This document shows, piece after piece, positions 16,179 through 24,296 of a stretch of DNA of 64,000 bases; the stretch's first letter is position 1, and the number at the start of each line of letters is the position of its first letter. The DNA lies in contig NZ_JAHSTV010000008.1 of the NCBI RefSeq assembly GCF_019145235.1, positions 62,001 through 126,000 on the forward strand, written 5' to 3'. The position numbers and the translations under genes are program-made. Origin of the DNA: Pseudomonas farris. Lineage in GTDB: Bacteria; Pseudomonadota; Gammaproteobacteria; Pseudomonadales; Pseudomonadaceae. The notes under the pieces are model-generated. The model saw only the letters and a list, made by a program, of their open reading frames with translations, had not been told where the DNA came from and ran no database searches.

Positions 16179-17975
16179 TCAGAGCGCAAACAACTCCGCC
16201 GGCAGCTTCATCAGACAATCGCTGCCCGCCTCGATGGCCGCCCGATGAGCGGCGGTACGTGGCAGCAAACGTTTGAAGTAAAACTCGCTGGTCGCCAGTT
16301 TGCCCCGGCAGTAATCGGCATCGCCGCTGCCCGACTCCAGCTGCGCCTGAGCTACCAACGCCATGCGTAGCCACAGGTAGCCGAGGATGATGTAGCCGCT
16401 GTACATCAAGTAATCCACCGAAGCGGCACCGACTTCATCCGGATTTTTCATCGCTGCCATGCCGACCTTGGTGGTCAACTCGCCCCACTGCTGATTCAGA
16501 CCATTGAGCTGCGCCACATAGCTGGCGAGTTGCGGATGTTCAGCGTTTGCCGCACAGAACTTGTGGACAATTTTGGTGAAGCCGCGCAGCAGTTTCCCCT
16601 GACTGCCAAGGACTTTGCGCCCAAGTAAGTCCAGCGCCTGAATACCGTTGGTGCCTTCGTAGATCGGCGCGATCCGGCAGTCGCGAACCAACTGCTCCAT
16701 GCCCCACTCACGAATGAAACCGTGACCGCCAAATACCTGCATGCCGAGGTTGGTCACCTCCAGCCCGGTGTCGGTCATGAAGGCTTTGCAGATCGGCGTC
16801 AGGAATGCCAACAGGTCTTCGGCATCCTGACGCGCCGTTTCATCCGGGCTCAGATGCGCAACGTCCAGCAACTGCGCGGTGAAATAGGTCAACGCCCGGT
16901 TGCCTTCGTTGAAGGCCTTCATCGTCAGCAACATCCTGCGTACATCGGGATGAACGATGATCGGGTCGGCGACTTTTTCCGGTGCTTTCGGGCCGGTCAG
17001 CGAGCGCATTTGCAGGCGGTCGTTGGCGTATTTGATCGCGCCCTGGAAGCTCGCCTCACCCAGACACAAACCTTGCATACCGGTGCCGAGCCGCGCGTGG
17101 TTCATCATGGTGAACATGCAGTTCAGCCCCTTGTTTGGCTCACCGATCAAGAACCCCTTGGCGTCGTCGAAATTCAGTACACAGGTGGCCGAGGCCTTGA
17201 TGCCCATTTTGTGCTCGATCGAACCGCAGGAAACGCCATTGCGCTCGCCCGCATCGCCCTCGGCATTAGGTAGGAATTTAGGAACGATAAACAGCGAAAT
17301 GCCCTTGGTACCGGCAGGAGCATCCGGCAGTTTAGCCAGCACCAGGTGAATGATGTTGTCACTCATGTCGTGCTCGCCGGCGGAGATAAAGATCTTGCTG
17401 CCGGAGATCGCGCAACTGCCATCGGCCTGAGGCACGGCGCGGGTCTTGATGATGCCTAGATCGGTACCGCAATGGGCTTCGGTCAGGCACATGGTGCCGG
17501 TCCATTGGCCGGCAGTGAGCTTGCTCAGATAGGTTTGTTTCTGCTCTTCGGTGCCATGGGCGTGGATCGCTGACATCGCACCGTGAGTCAGGCCGGGGTA
17601 CATGCCCCAGGAGGTGTTGCTGGAACCGACCATTTCACTGATGACCAAACCCAAGGAACTTGGCAAACCCTGGCCACCGTAAACCGGATCCGCCGCCAGA
17701 CCATGCCAGCCGCCTTCCACGTACTGCGCGAAAGCCTGCTTGAAGCCTGTAGGCGTTGTGACCACGCCGTTGTCGAAATGGCAGCCTTCCTCGTCGCCGC
17801 TGCGGTTCAGTGGTGCAAGAACGTTCTCACAGAATTTCGCGCCTTCTTCAAGGATCGCATTGATCATGTCCGGGCTGGCATCGGTGGCGCCCAGCGCGGC
17901 GTAGTTGCTGTGAAAATCGAAGACGTGGTCGATCAAATAGCGCATGTCGCGCAGGGGAGCTTTGTACTCGGGCAT
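16179..17975 (-). CDS. Acyl-CoA dehydrogenase, second paralogue
   Basis: 598 residues with the same architecture as its neighbours: MPEYKAPLRDMRYLIDHVFD at the N-terminus, MCLTEAHCGTDLGIIKTRAV for substrate and flavin contacts, FISAGEHDMSDNIIHLVLAK, and the Glu-bearing IAPIYEGTNGIQALDLLGRK. It closely resembles P. aeruginosa PA0507/PA0508-type dehydrogenases as I recall them. The ATG at 17975 is preferred because GGAG lies eight bases upstream, whereas the ATG two codons earlier is too close. It is transcribed in the same direction as the diguanylate cyclase and third paralogue upstream. Confidence 0.9.
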   Translation of the reverse strand: MPEYKAPLRDMRYLIDHVFDFHSNYAALGATDASPDMINAILEEGAKFCENVLAPLNRSGDEEGCHFDNGVVTTPTGFKQAFAQYVEGGWHGLAADPVYGGQGLPSSLGLVISEMVGSSNTSWGMYPGLTHGAMSAIHAHGTEEQKQTYLSKLTAGQWTGTMCLTEAHCGTDLGIIKTRAVPQADGSCAISGSKIFISAGEHDMSDNIIHLVLAKLPDAPAGTKGISLFIVPKFLPNAEGDAGERNGVSCGSIEHKMGIKASATCVLNFDDAKGFLIGEPNKGLNCMFTMMNHARLGTGMQGLCLGEASFQGAIKYANDRLQMRSLTGPKAPEKVADPIIVHPDVRRMLLTMKAFNEGNRALTYFTAQLLDVAHLSPDETARQDAEDLLAFLTPICKAFMTDTGLEVTNLGMQVFGGHGFIREWGMEQLVRDCRIAPIYEGTNGIQALDLLGRKVLGSQGKLLRGFTKIVHKFCAANAEHPQLASYVAQLNGLNQQWGELTTKVGMAAMKNPDEVGAASVDYLMYSGYIILGYLWLRMALVAQAQLESGSGDADYCRGKLATSEFYFKRLLPRTAAHRAAIEAGSDCLMKLPAELFAL

Positions 17976-18065
17976 GGTCATTTCTCCGGCAGCAGATTGC
18001 TCAAACCTACTGCCGCGCACCACGCCTCACAATCACAGTCCAGACGCTGAATGCGCCATCATCAC

Positions 18066-19355
18066 TCAACCCGCAGCCGCGTCCATGCGCACCGCGCCAC
18101 GACGGTTCTGACCGAAAGCCATCACACAGTTTCGCCCCGCGCCCTTGGCGCTGTAGAGCGCCTGGTCAGCGGATTTGAGCACTTCTTCCGGCGAGCGCTG
18201 TTCCAACCGCTCGGCGACACCGATGCTGACGGTGACCGATACACTCGAGGCGCCCGAGCCTGCGCGGCGCTGGCGTCCCTGTTGGTCATCCTGAGGACGG
18301 CTATCCTGATTGCGCAGCTGGATGTTGTAGGTGGCGATGGATTCGCGAATGACTTCCAGGTGCGGCATGCACTCTTCGAGGGTCTTGCCTGCAAACACCA
18401 GAGCAAATTCTTCACCGCCGTAGCGATAGGCCCTACCGCCCCCGCTGATTTTCGACAGCTTGCTGGCGACCAGTCGCAACACTTGGTCGCCGACATCGTG
18501 GCCGTGGGTGTCGTTGAATTTCTTGAAATGATCGACGTCGCCCATGGCCAGCACGTAATTGCGCCCCAGCCGTTGCATGCGTTCGTTCAGGGCGCGGCGG
18601 CCCGGCAGGCCGGTGAGCTCATCGCGGAAGGCCATCTGATAGGCCTCATGGGCAACCGCCGCGGCGATCATCAACATCACCTGGCTGCACATGATGTTCA
18701 GGGTGAATGGCAGGATGAAGGTTTTCGGCAACATCCAAAACAATCCCAACAGCCCCACCAATTGCGCAGCATGCAAGGGTCTTGGATTGCGCCAGTATTG
18801 CCAGGCCAGTAACAGGAAAGAGGCGATGAATACCGGGTAGGACAACTGGATCAGGCTCATCCAGGCACCATGCAGGGCTGGCCAGCGGATCTCCGACAGC
18901 CACATCAGCAGCGCCTGTGGGTAACTTTGTTCCAGCCCCAATGCCACGCTGCCGAACGCCAGCAACACGGCGAAGCGCGCCACCATGTCCTGGAACAGAT
19001 GAGTACGCTCTTGCCAAGCGGCGAACAAGCCAAAGAGCAACGGCAGCAACAAACAGCAAAGATGGAAGACCACGGCGGCGTCTTCACGAACTTTGCCGTT
19101 GTCGCGGTAATAGTCGGTCTGGGTGTCGAGCAGAAAGTAGGCGGTGTATACCGTGACCATCAGAAACAGTTCACGCTGACGTCGGTAAACCGCGCAATAC
19201 GCCCCGCCGAGCAACAGCACCAGCGTAGGCAGCACGTTGAACAGCGAAGTGAAGAAGACGTTGAGATCCTTGACGTAGGCAGCCGCAAGCCCCGCAAACA
19301 ACAACAGCAGCGATGGCAAAAAATGACTGAAACGTACAGCGGAAGAACGCGGCAA
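18066..19355 (-). CDS. Membrane-bound diguanylate cyclase (GGDEF)
   Basis: About 429 residues. Roughly the first 240 form six or seven hydrophobic helices (FLPSLLLLFAGLAAAYV, LPTLVLLLGGAYCAVY and others), a membrane sensor of unknown ligand. The C-terminal domain has LTGLPGRRALNERM, GDVDHFKKFNDTHGHDVGDQ and the active site YRYGGEEFALVF (GGEEF), so it should make cyclic di-GMP from two GTP. The intact GGEEF and metal-binding Asp argue for activity. TTG at 19355 is the probable start, with GGAG eight bases upstream; an upstream ATG at 19439 would run through the Vfr-type site. It is wedged between fatty-acid dehydrogenase genes. Confidence 0.87.
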   Translation of the reverse strand: MPRSSAVRFSHFLPSLLLLFAGLAAAYVKDLNVFFTSLFNVLPTLVLLLGGAYCAVYRRQRELFLMVTVYTAYFLLDTQTDYYRDNGKVREDAAVVFHLCCLLLPLLFGLFAAWQERTHLFQDMVARFAVLLAFGSVALGLEQSYPQALLMWLSEIRWPALHGAWMSLIQLSYPVFIASFLLLAWQYWRNPRPLHAAQLVGLLGLFWMLPKTFILPFTLNIMCSQVMLMIAAAVAHEAYQMAFRDELTGLPGRRALNERMQRLGRNYVLAMGDVDHFKKFNDTHGHDVGDQVLRLVASKLSKISGGGRAYRYGGEEFALVFAGKTLEECMPHLEVIRESIATYNIQLRNQDSRPQDDQQGRQRRAGSGASSVSVTVSIGVAERLEQRSPEEVLKSADQALYSAKGAGRNCVMAFGQNRRGAVRMDAAAG

Positions 19356-19424
19356 GGGTAAAGCTCCGACCCGGCAAACAAAGATGGCATTGTGCCTGCA
19401 TTTAAAGCAGCTAAGCACGTGCAA

Positions 19425-19440
19425 TGTGACGTGTGTCACA
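19425..19440. promoter_or_regulatory. Perfect CRP/Vfr-type site upstream of the diguanylate cyclase gene
   Basis: TGTGACGTGTGTCACA contains TGTGA-N6-TCACA, the full core of the CRP/Vfr consensus, here as six-base perfect arms (TGTGAC/GTCACA). It is centred about 77 bases upstream of the proposed start of the cyclase gene. It lies between that gene and the terminator of the preceding gene, so the cyclase gene is the only nearby target. Confidence 0.7.
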
Positions 19441-19528
19441 TCGCCATCCTCTTTAACGGCAGCAATGGCGTTCTTCTTAGCGTTTTAGTCAGGAATATTT
19501 ACAGGCGCAGCCCGTTTGCCTCAGACAC

Positions 19529-19563
19529 AAAAAAGCCGCTGCTCCCGAGGAAGCAGCGGCTTT
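19529..19563 (-). terminator. Terminator after the third acyl-CoA dehydrogenase gene
   Basis: GCCGCTGC (19535-19542) and GCAGCGGC (19553-19560), extended by AAA/TTT, form an 11-bp stem. Read on the minus strand it ends in TTTTTTGTG. It lies just after the stop of the gene ending at 19583. Confidence 0.85.
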
Positions 19564-19582
19564 GTGAAGGACTGCGTAGGGC

Positions 19583-21388
19583 TTAGTAACCCAGTGCGAA
19601 GTCTTCTTCTTTCATGTCCATCAGGTTGTTGGCGCCCGACAGCATGGTTACAACGTGAGTGCGGGTACGCGGCAGGATACGCTGGAAGTAGAAGCGCGCA
19701 GTCTGCAGCTTGGCGGTGTAAAACGCCTCTTCGGTGGTGCCGGCAGCCAGTTTCTCGGCAGCCAGACGCGCCATGTCAGCCCAGAAGTAGGCGAGGCAGG
19801 CGTAACCGGAGTACATCAGGTAGTCCACCGACGCGGCGCCGACTTCTTCGCGGTCTTTCATGGCGGCCATACCGACCTTCATGGTCAGCTCGCCCCACTC
19901 TTTGTTCAGCGCAGCCAATGGCTCGACAAACTCTTTGACCGCGTCGTTGCCTTCGTTGGTCTGGCAGAACTTGTGGACGATCTTGGTGAAGCCTTTGAGT
20001 GCTTCGCCTTGAGTCATCAGCACTTTACGGCCCAGCAGGTCGAGTGCCTGGATACCGGTGGTGCCTTCGTACAGCATCGAAATGCGGCTGTCGCGAACGT
20101 TCTGCTCCATGCCCCACTCGGCGATGAAGCCGTGACCGCCATAGATCTGCACGCCGTGGTTAGCGGATTCGAAACCGACTTCAGTCATGAAGGCTTTGGC
20201 AATCGGAGTCATGAAGGCCAGCAGTGCGTCGGCTTTCTTCTTCTCTTCTTCATCGACGCCGTACTTGACGATGTCGACCTGCTTGGCGGTGAAGTAAACC
20301 ATCGCACGGTTGCCTTCGGCGAAAGCCTTCATGGTCAACAGCATGCGACGTACGTCAGGGTGAACGATGATCGGGTCAGCGGCTTTGTCCGGCGCTTTCG
20401 GGCCAGTCAAGGAGCGCATTTGCAGACGATCGCGAGCGTATTTCAGGCCGCCCTGGAAGCCGATCTCGGCGTGCGCCAGACCTTGCAGCGCAGTTCCCAG
20501 ACGGGCGGTGTTCATAAAGGTGAACATGCAGTTCAGGCCTTTGTTCGCCGGGCCGATCAGGTAACCGGTGGCCGCGTCAAAGTTCATCACGCAGGTGGCG
20601 TTACCGTGGATGCCCATCTTGTGTTCCAGGGAACCGCAGGTCACAGCGTTGCGTTCGCCGATCGAGCCGTCTGCGTTTGGCAGGAATTTCGGAACGATGA
20701 ACAGGGAAATGCCTTTGGTGCCGGCCGGTGCATCCGGCAGACGTGCCAGAACGATATGGACGATGTTGTCGGCCATGTCGTGTTCACCGGCCGAGATGAA
20801 GATCTTGGTACCGGAAACTTTGTAGGAACCGTCGGCCTGAGGCTCGGCCTTGGTGCGCAGCATGCCCAGGTCGGTGCCGCAGTGCGGTTCGGTCAGGCAC
20901 ATGGTGCCGGTCCATTCGCCGGAAACCAGCTTGGTCAGATAAGCATCTTGCTGCTCAGGCGTGCCGTGTTCGGAAATGGTGTTCATCGCGCCATGGGACA
21001 GGCCTGGGTACATGCCCCACGACCAGTTGGCTTCGCCAACCATTTCGCTGACAGCCAGACCCAGAGACTCAGGCAGGCCTTGGCCGCCGTGCTCTACGTC
21101 ATGAGCCAGGCTGGGCCAGCCACCTTCGACAAATTGCTTGTAGGCTTCTTTGAAACCGGTCGGAGTTTTAACGCCGGACTCGCTCCAGGTGCAACCTTCG
21201 GTGTCACCCACGCGGTTCAGCGGAGCCAGCACCTGCTCACAAAACTTGGCGCCTTCTTCGAGAATGGCGTCAACCATGTCCGGAGTTGCGTCTGCACAAG
21301 CCGGAAGGCTCTGATAGTGCGCTTCGTAGCCGAGCAGTTCGTCACGAACGAAGCGAATATCACGCAAGGGGGCCTTGTAGTCAGGCAT
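19583..21388 (-). CDS. Acyl-CoA dehydrogenase, third paralogue, probably PsrA-controlled
   Basis: 601 residues. Same layout as the two others: MPDYKAPLRDIRFVRDELLG, MCLTEPHCGTDLGMLRTKAE, FISAGEHDMADNIVHIVLAR and a catalytic block ISMLYEGTTGIQALDLLGRK. It corresponds in position and sequence to P. aeruginosa PA0506 (called FadE1 in that species), a long-chain acyl-CoA dehydrogenase and known PsrA-regulon member, recalled from the literature. The first step of beta-oxidation is its likely role. The ATG follows GAGG at nine bases. Two overlapping PsrA-type boxes lie 62-88 bases upstream, and a strong terminator follows. Confidence 0.92.
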   Translation of the reverse strand: MPDYKAPLRDIRFVRDELLGYEAHYQSLPACADATPDMVDAILEEGAKFCEQVLAPLNRVGDTEGCTWSESGVKTPTGFKEAYKQFVEGGWPSLAHDVEHGGQGLPESLGLAVSEMVGEANWSWGMYPGLSHGAMNTISEHGTPEQQDAYLTKLVSGEWTGTMCLTEPHCGTDLGMLRTKAEPQADGSYKVSGTKIFISAGEHDMADNIVHIVLARLPDAPAGTKGISLFIVPKFLPNADGSIGERNAVTCGSLEHKMGIHGNATCVMNFDAATGYLIGPANKGLNCMFTFMNTARLGTALQGLAHAEIGFQGGLKYARDRLQMRSLTGPKAPDKAADPIIVHPDVRRMLLTMKAFAEGNRAMVYFTAKQVDIVKYGVDEEEKKKADALLAFMTPIAKAFMTEVGFESANHGVQIYGGHGFIAEWGMEQNVRDSRISMLYEGTTGIQALDLLGRKVLMTQGEALKGFTKIVHKFCQTNEGNDAVKEFVEPLAALNKEWGELTMKVGMAAMKDREEVGAASVDYLMYSGYACLAYFWADMARLAAEKLAAGTTEEAFYTAKLQTARFYFQRILPRTRTHVVTMLSGANNLMDMKEEDFALGY

Positions 21389-21449
21389 AGCGATAAACCT
21401 CTGCTGATGTAACCGGGAATGAACGACCGCGTTGATTTGTTGTGACGGT

Positions 21450-21476
21450 CAAACAGTTGTTTGAAACATACGTTTA
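21450..21476. promoter_or_regulatory. Two overlapping PsrA-type operators
   Basis: CAAACAGTTGTTTG (21450-21463) matches the published PsrA motif (C/G)AAAC-N2-4-GTTTG(C/G) exactly. It shares its last G with GAAACATACGTTTA (21463-21476), a second near-match. The pair lies 62-88 bases upstream of the third acyl-CoA dehydrogenase start. PsrA is a TetR-type repressor released by long-chain acyl groups. Confidence 0.8.
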
Positions 21477-21614
21477 CGCCCAATTCTTGTCAAGCGCCGA
21501 TCTTTTGCCGTTCGTCATCACACCATGAAAACCTCGGCCACACAGTTGCGCAACGCCGTTGACTGAGCAACACGCCATGTAGGAGAGATTAGTTGAGGCA
21601 GAAGGACTTACGCA

Positions 21615-21640
21615 GAAAAACGCCGCGAACAGGCGCGGCA
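21615..21640 (-). terminator. Terminator after the flagellar-rod-like small gene
   Basis: GCCGCG (21622-21627) pairs with CGCGGC (21634-21639), loop AACAGG on the plus strand. On the minus strand the stem is followed by GTTTTTCTG. It lies 26 bases after the stop of the gene ending at 21666. Confidence 0.75.
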
Positions 21641-21665
21641 TTGGAGTAGCGGATACAGCGAGGGA

Positions 21666-21962
21666 TCAGGCGTAGGTATCGATCAGCGTACCGAGCATTT
21701 CATCGGATGCCTTGGCGACTTTGACGCCCAGCTCCACCTGGAACTTGCCCTGAGACATCTCGACCATATTGCTGGCCAGATCCGATTGCTGGCTGCGGTC
21801 TACCGAACGCAGACGATCAACCTGAATCTCCGAGGATTGACTGGTGACCGAACGCTCGATGGTGTTGTTGGCGATCTGACCCGAAGCCTGATCGACACGG
21901 TTCTGCCCTGTCTGAATCGTGCTCAGACCAGCATAAAAAGCGGTGTTTCCTGAGATTTCCAT
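21666..21962 (-). CDS. Small protein resembling the C-terminal part of flagellar rod/hook proteins
   Basis: 98 residues, beginning MEISGNTAFYAGLSTIQTGQ. The C-terminal third, SDLASNMVEMSQGKFQVELG followed by KVAKASDEMLGTLIDTYA, follows the pattern of FlgC/FlgE/FlgG C-termini (VDLATEMVNMI..QRAYEAN.KVI.T.DEML..L). There is no signal peptide or membrane segment. No other flagellar gene is nearby; it sits between bioD and an acyl-CoA dehydrogenase gene, as its P. aeruginosa counterpart (PA0505, hypothetical) does from memory. It could be a chaperone-like or decoy helix protein; the function is unknown. The start at 21962 is preferred to a longer frame with a hydrophobic extension. Confidence 0.75.
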   Translation of the reverse strand: MEISGNTAFYAGLSTIQTGQNRVDQASGQIANNTIERSVTSQSSEIQVDRLRSVDRSQQSDLASNMVEMSQGKFQVELGVKVAKASDEMLGTLIDTYA

Positions 21963-22082
21963 GGGGGAACTCGTCCGACAAAGGATCAACAGCGGCCATT
22001 GAACCAGACACGCCGACAAAAGGCCCGACAAAAACACTAATGGCACAGTGCCTTGCCATAGGTAAAACCCCAGCCAACAATC

Positions 22083-22763
22083 TCAGTCCAGCAGATCCAG
22101 CTGCAGATGTTCAGCCACTGCGTCGGCTGTCACCGATTTGAGTTTTGGCACTCGCCCCAGGCACGGCGCGGGGATGCGCTCGGCCAATGTCGCGAGGTTC
22201 TCTTCCAGGCGCGAAGTCTTCGGATCGATGATGTTGGCCACCCACCCTGCCAGCTGCAAACCATCCCGTGCGATCGCCTCGGCCGTTAGCAGCGCATGAT
22301 TGATGCAACCCAAGCGCACGCCGACCACCAGGATCACCGGCAGACCCAGTGCCATGGCCAGGTCCGACAGATTGTCCTGATCTGCCAACGGCACTCGCCA
22401 GCCGCCAGCGCCTTCAATCAAGGTGAAGTCCGCCTGCATATCGAGAATCTGCCGCATCGGTGTCAGCAGCGATTGCACGGTCAACGCTACGCCAGCCTCC
22501 CGGGCTGCCAAGTGTGGTGCAATCGCCGGTTCGAACGCGACCGGATTGACCTGATCGTAGGTCAACGGTATCGAGCACTCGGCCAACAGTGCCAACGCAT
22601 CGGCATTACGCAAACCCTTGGGCGTCAGGTCGCAACCAGAGGCCACCGGCTTGCCTGCCGCAGTGCTCAAACCCGCTAATCGCGCGGCATGCAGCAAACC
22701 TGCGGCGACGGTGGTCTTGCCGACATCGGTGTCAGTACCGGTGATGAAATAGGCTGCGCTCAT
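22083..22763 (-). CDS. bioD: Dethiobiotin synthetase
   Basis: 226 residues. BioD makes dethiobiotin from DAPA, CO2 and ATP. The P-loop is ITGTDTDVGKTTVAAGLL at the N-terminus, followed by AGKPVASGCD, the substrate/Mg region, and TLIEGAGGWRVPL with the conserved EGAGG. It is the last gene of the minus-strand series bioF-bioH-bioC-bioD and overlaps the bioC stop by four bases, so translation is coupled. Confidence 0.95.
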   Translation of the reverse strand: MSAAYFITGTDTDVGKTTVAAGLLHAARLAGLSTAAGKPVASGCDLTPKGLRNADALALLAECSIPLTYDQVNPVAFEPAIAPHLAAREAGVALTVQSLLTPMRQILDMQADFTLIEGAGGWRVPLADQDNLSDLAMALGLPVILVVGVRLGCINHALLTAEAIARDGLQLAGWVANIIDPKTSRLEENLATLAERIPAPCLGRVPKLKSVTADAVAEHLQLDLLD

Positions 22764-23572
22764 AAGGGTTTCTCCAACACGGCGTAAACCACTTGATAAG
22801 TCGCCGGCAGTCCCTGTGCCTGACGATACTGCTCGTAAGCCTCGATCAGGCCGAGGATCCGCGCCCTGCCGGTCAAACCGCCTGGCCGACCGGGGTTCAG
22901 GTTATGCGCCCCAAGTGCCTTGAGCTCATGGGTCAGGCTGCGGACATCGGGGTAATGCAACACATGCGGCTGCGTTTCGAGTCTGACGACCTTCAAGCCG
23001 CTGCCCGCGCAAAGCTGTTGGTAAACACCGAACTCGCGGAAGCGGTTGACGTGCACCATGCCATCCACCTGACGCCAGCTGTCGCGCAATTCGTACAGAG
23101 TGCCTACACACAGACTAGCAAACGCGAAAATTCCGCCCGGTTTCAGTACCCGATACGCTTCATTGAGCACCGAGGCGAAATCCGCGCACCATTGCACCGC
23201 CAGGCTGGAGAAGACCAGGTCGCAGGTAGAGTCCTGCAACGGCAAGCGCTCCGCATCGCCCGCGATGAAATGAGTCGCGCCGCCCAAGGGACGGGCGTGA
23301 TTGAGCATGCCTTCTGCGATGTCCAACGCCACGCCAGCGCTCGCAGCAAATTTCTCCGCCAAGGCTCGGCTGAAATACCCGGTGCCGCAGCCCATATCCA
23401 GCCAACGAGCAGGGACAAAATCTTCCGGCAACCGACGTAACAATTCGCTGCCCACGTCGCGCTGTAATTCGGCCACGCTGTCGTAGCTCGCCGCCGCACG
23501 GGAAAAGGACGCCGCCACCTGGCGTTTGTCGGGCAAGCCGCCGGGCAGGTTGGGAAGGGATAAATCAGTCAT
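22760..23572 (-). CDS. bioC: Malonyl-ACP O-methyltransferase
   Basis: 270 residues with a class I SAM methyltransferase fold. Motif I is WLDMGCGTGYFSRALAEKF, then VALDIAEGMLNHARPLGGA and a typical DLVFSSLAVQWC. BioC methylates malonyl-ACP so that the fatty-acid machinery can build the pimeloyl chain for biotin. The start at 23572 (MTDLSLPNLPGGLPDKRQVA) overlaps the bioH stop by eight bases; ATG at 23584 is also possible. The length is normal. Confidence 0.92.
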   Translation of the reverse strand: MTDLSLPNLPGGLPDKRQVAASFSRAAASYDSVAELQRDVGSELLRRLPEDFVPARWLDMGCGTGYFSRALAEKFAASAGVALDIAEGMLNHARPLGGATHFIAGDAERLPLQDSTCDLVFSSLAVQWCADFASVLNEAYRVLKPGGIFAFASLCVGTLYELRDSWRQVDGMVHVNRFREFGVYQQLCAGSGLKVVRLETQPHVLHYPDVRSLTHELKALGAHNLNPGRPGGLTGRARILGLIEAYEQYRQAQGLPATYQVVYAVLEKPL

Positions 23573-24296
23573 CACCGAACTCATGCAAAAAGGCCTGAAT
23601 CGCCCCCGCCACACCGTGAGGGTCTTCCAGAAGAAACGCGTGACTGGCCTGTTCAATCAGACCGATTTCGACATCCGGCAGCAGTGCCAGCAAATCCCCC
23701 GCCGCTTCGGCCGGGACCAGCCCGTCGAGGCCGCCAAACAAATGCAATTGTGGCCCACGAAACGCTTGCAACGCTTGCCGGGTATCCAGTTGGGCAAGCA
23801 ACTCCAGGCCGCTCATCAACACCGGCGAAGACGTATGCGGTGCGCCAGCGAGCAACAGTCGTGATATCCCGCGCGGGTCTTCGGCACCTTGGGCGCACAG
23901 CAGCGAAAAACGTTTCAACGTCATGCGCGAGTCAGCCTTGCAGCCGGCCAGAAACGCATCGAAGGTCTCACCGGGCATCGCGCTCGACCATTGTTCATGG
24001 GCGACAAAGGAAGGGTTGCTCGCCAGCGTCACCAGGCCGCAGCAGCGGTCACCGCGTCGCGCCGCTAATTCGGACGCCAGCATGCCGCCCAATGACCAGC
24101 CACCGAGCCAGGCATCCTGTGGCAACGTCGAGTCCAACTCATCGAGCCATTCTTCAAGGTCGCTCGATTCCAGCTCCGGCAACGGCTCGATCTCGACATG
24201 CAGGTGCTCATCCAAACCCTGCAAGGCGGCTGCCAAGGGTTCCAGCGGCGAAATCCCGAGCCCCCAACCCGGCAGCAGAATCAGACGATCACGCAT
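23565..24296 (-). CDS. bioH: Pimeloyl-ACP methyl ester carboxylesterase
   Basis: 243 residues with an alpha/beta-hydrolase fold. The nucleophile Ser is in LGGWSLGGMLASELAARRG, Asp in FGGLDGLVPAEAA and His in EQASHAFLLED, the complete triad. BioH cleaves the methyl ester that protects the growing pimeloyl-ACP. The start MRDRLILLPGWG at 24296 is the conserved one and overlaps the bioF stop by eight bases; the 15-residue extension upstream is not supported. Confidence 0.93.
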   Translation of the reverse strand: MRDRLILLPGWGLGISPLEPLAAALQGLDEHLHVEIEPLPELESSDLEEWLDELDSTLPQDAWLGGWSLGGMLASELAARRGDRCCGLVTLASNPSFVAHEQWSSAMPGETFDAFLAGCKADSRMTLKRFSLLCAQGAEDPRGISRLLLAGAPHTSSPVLMSGLELLAQLDTRQALQAFRGPQLHLFGGLDGLVPAEAAGDLLALLPDVEIGLIEQASHAFLLEDPHGVAGAIQAFLHEFGDD

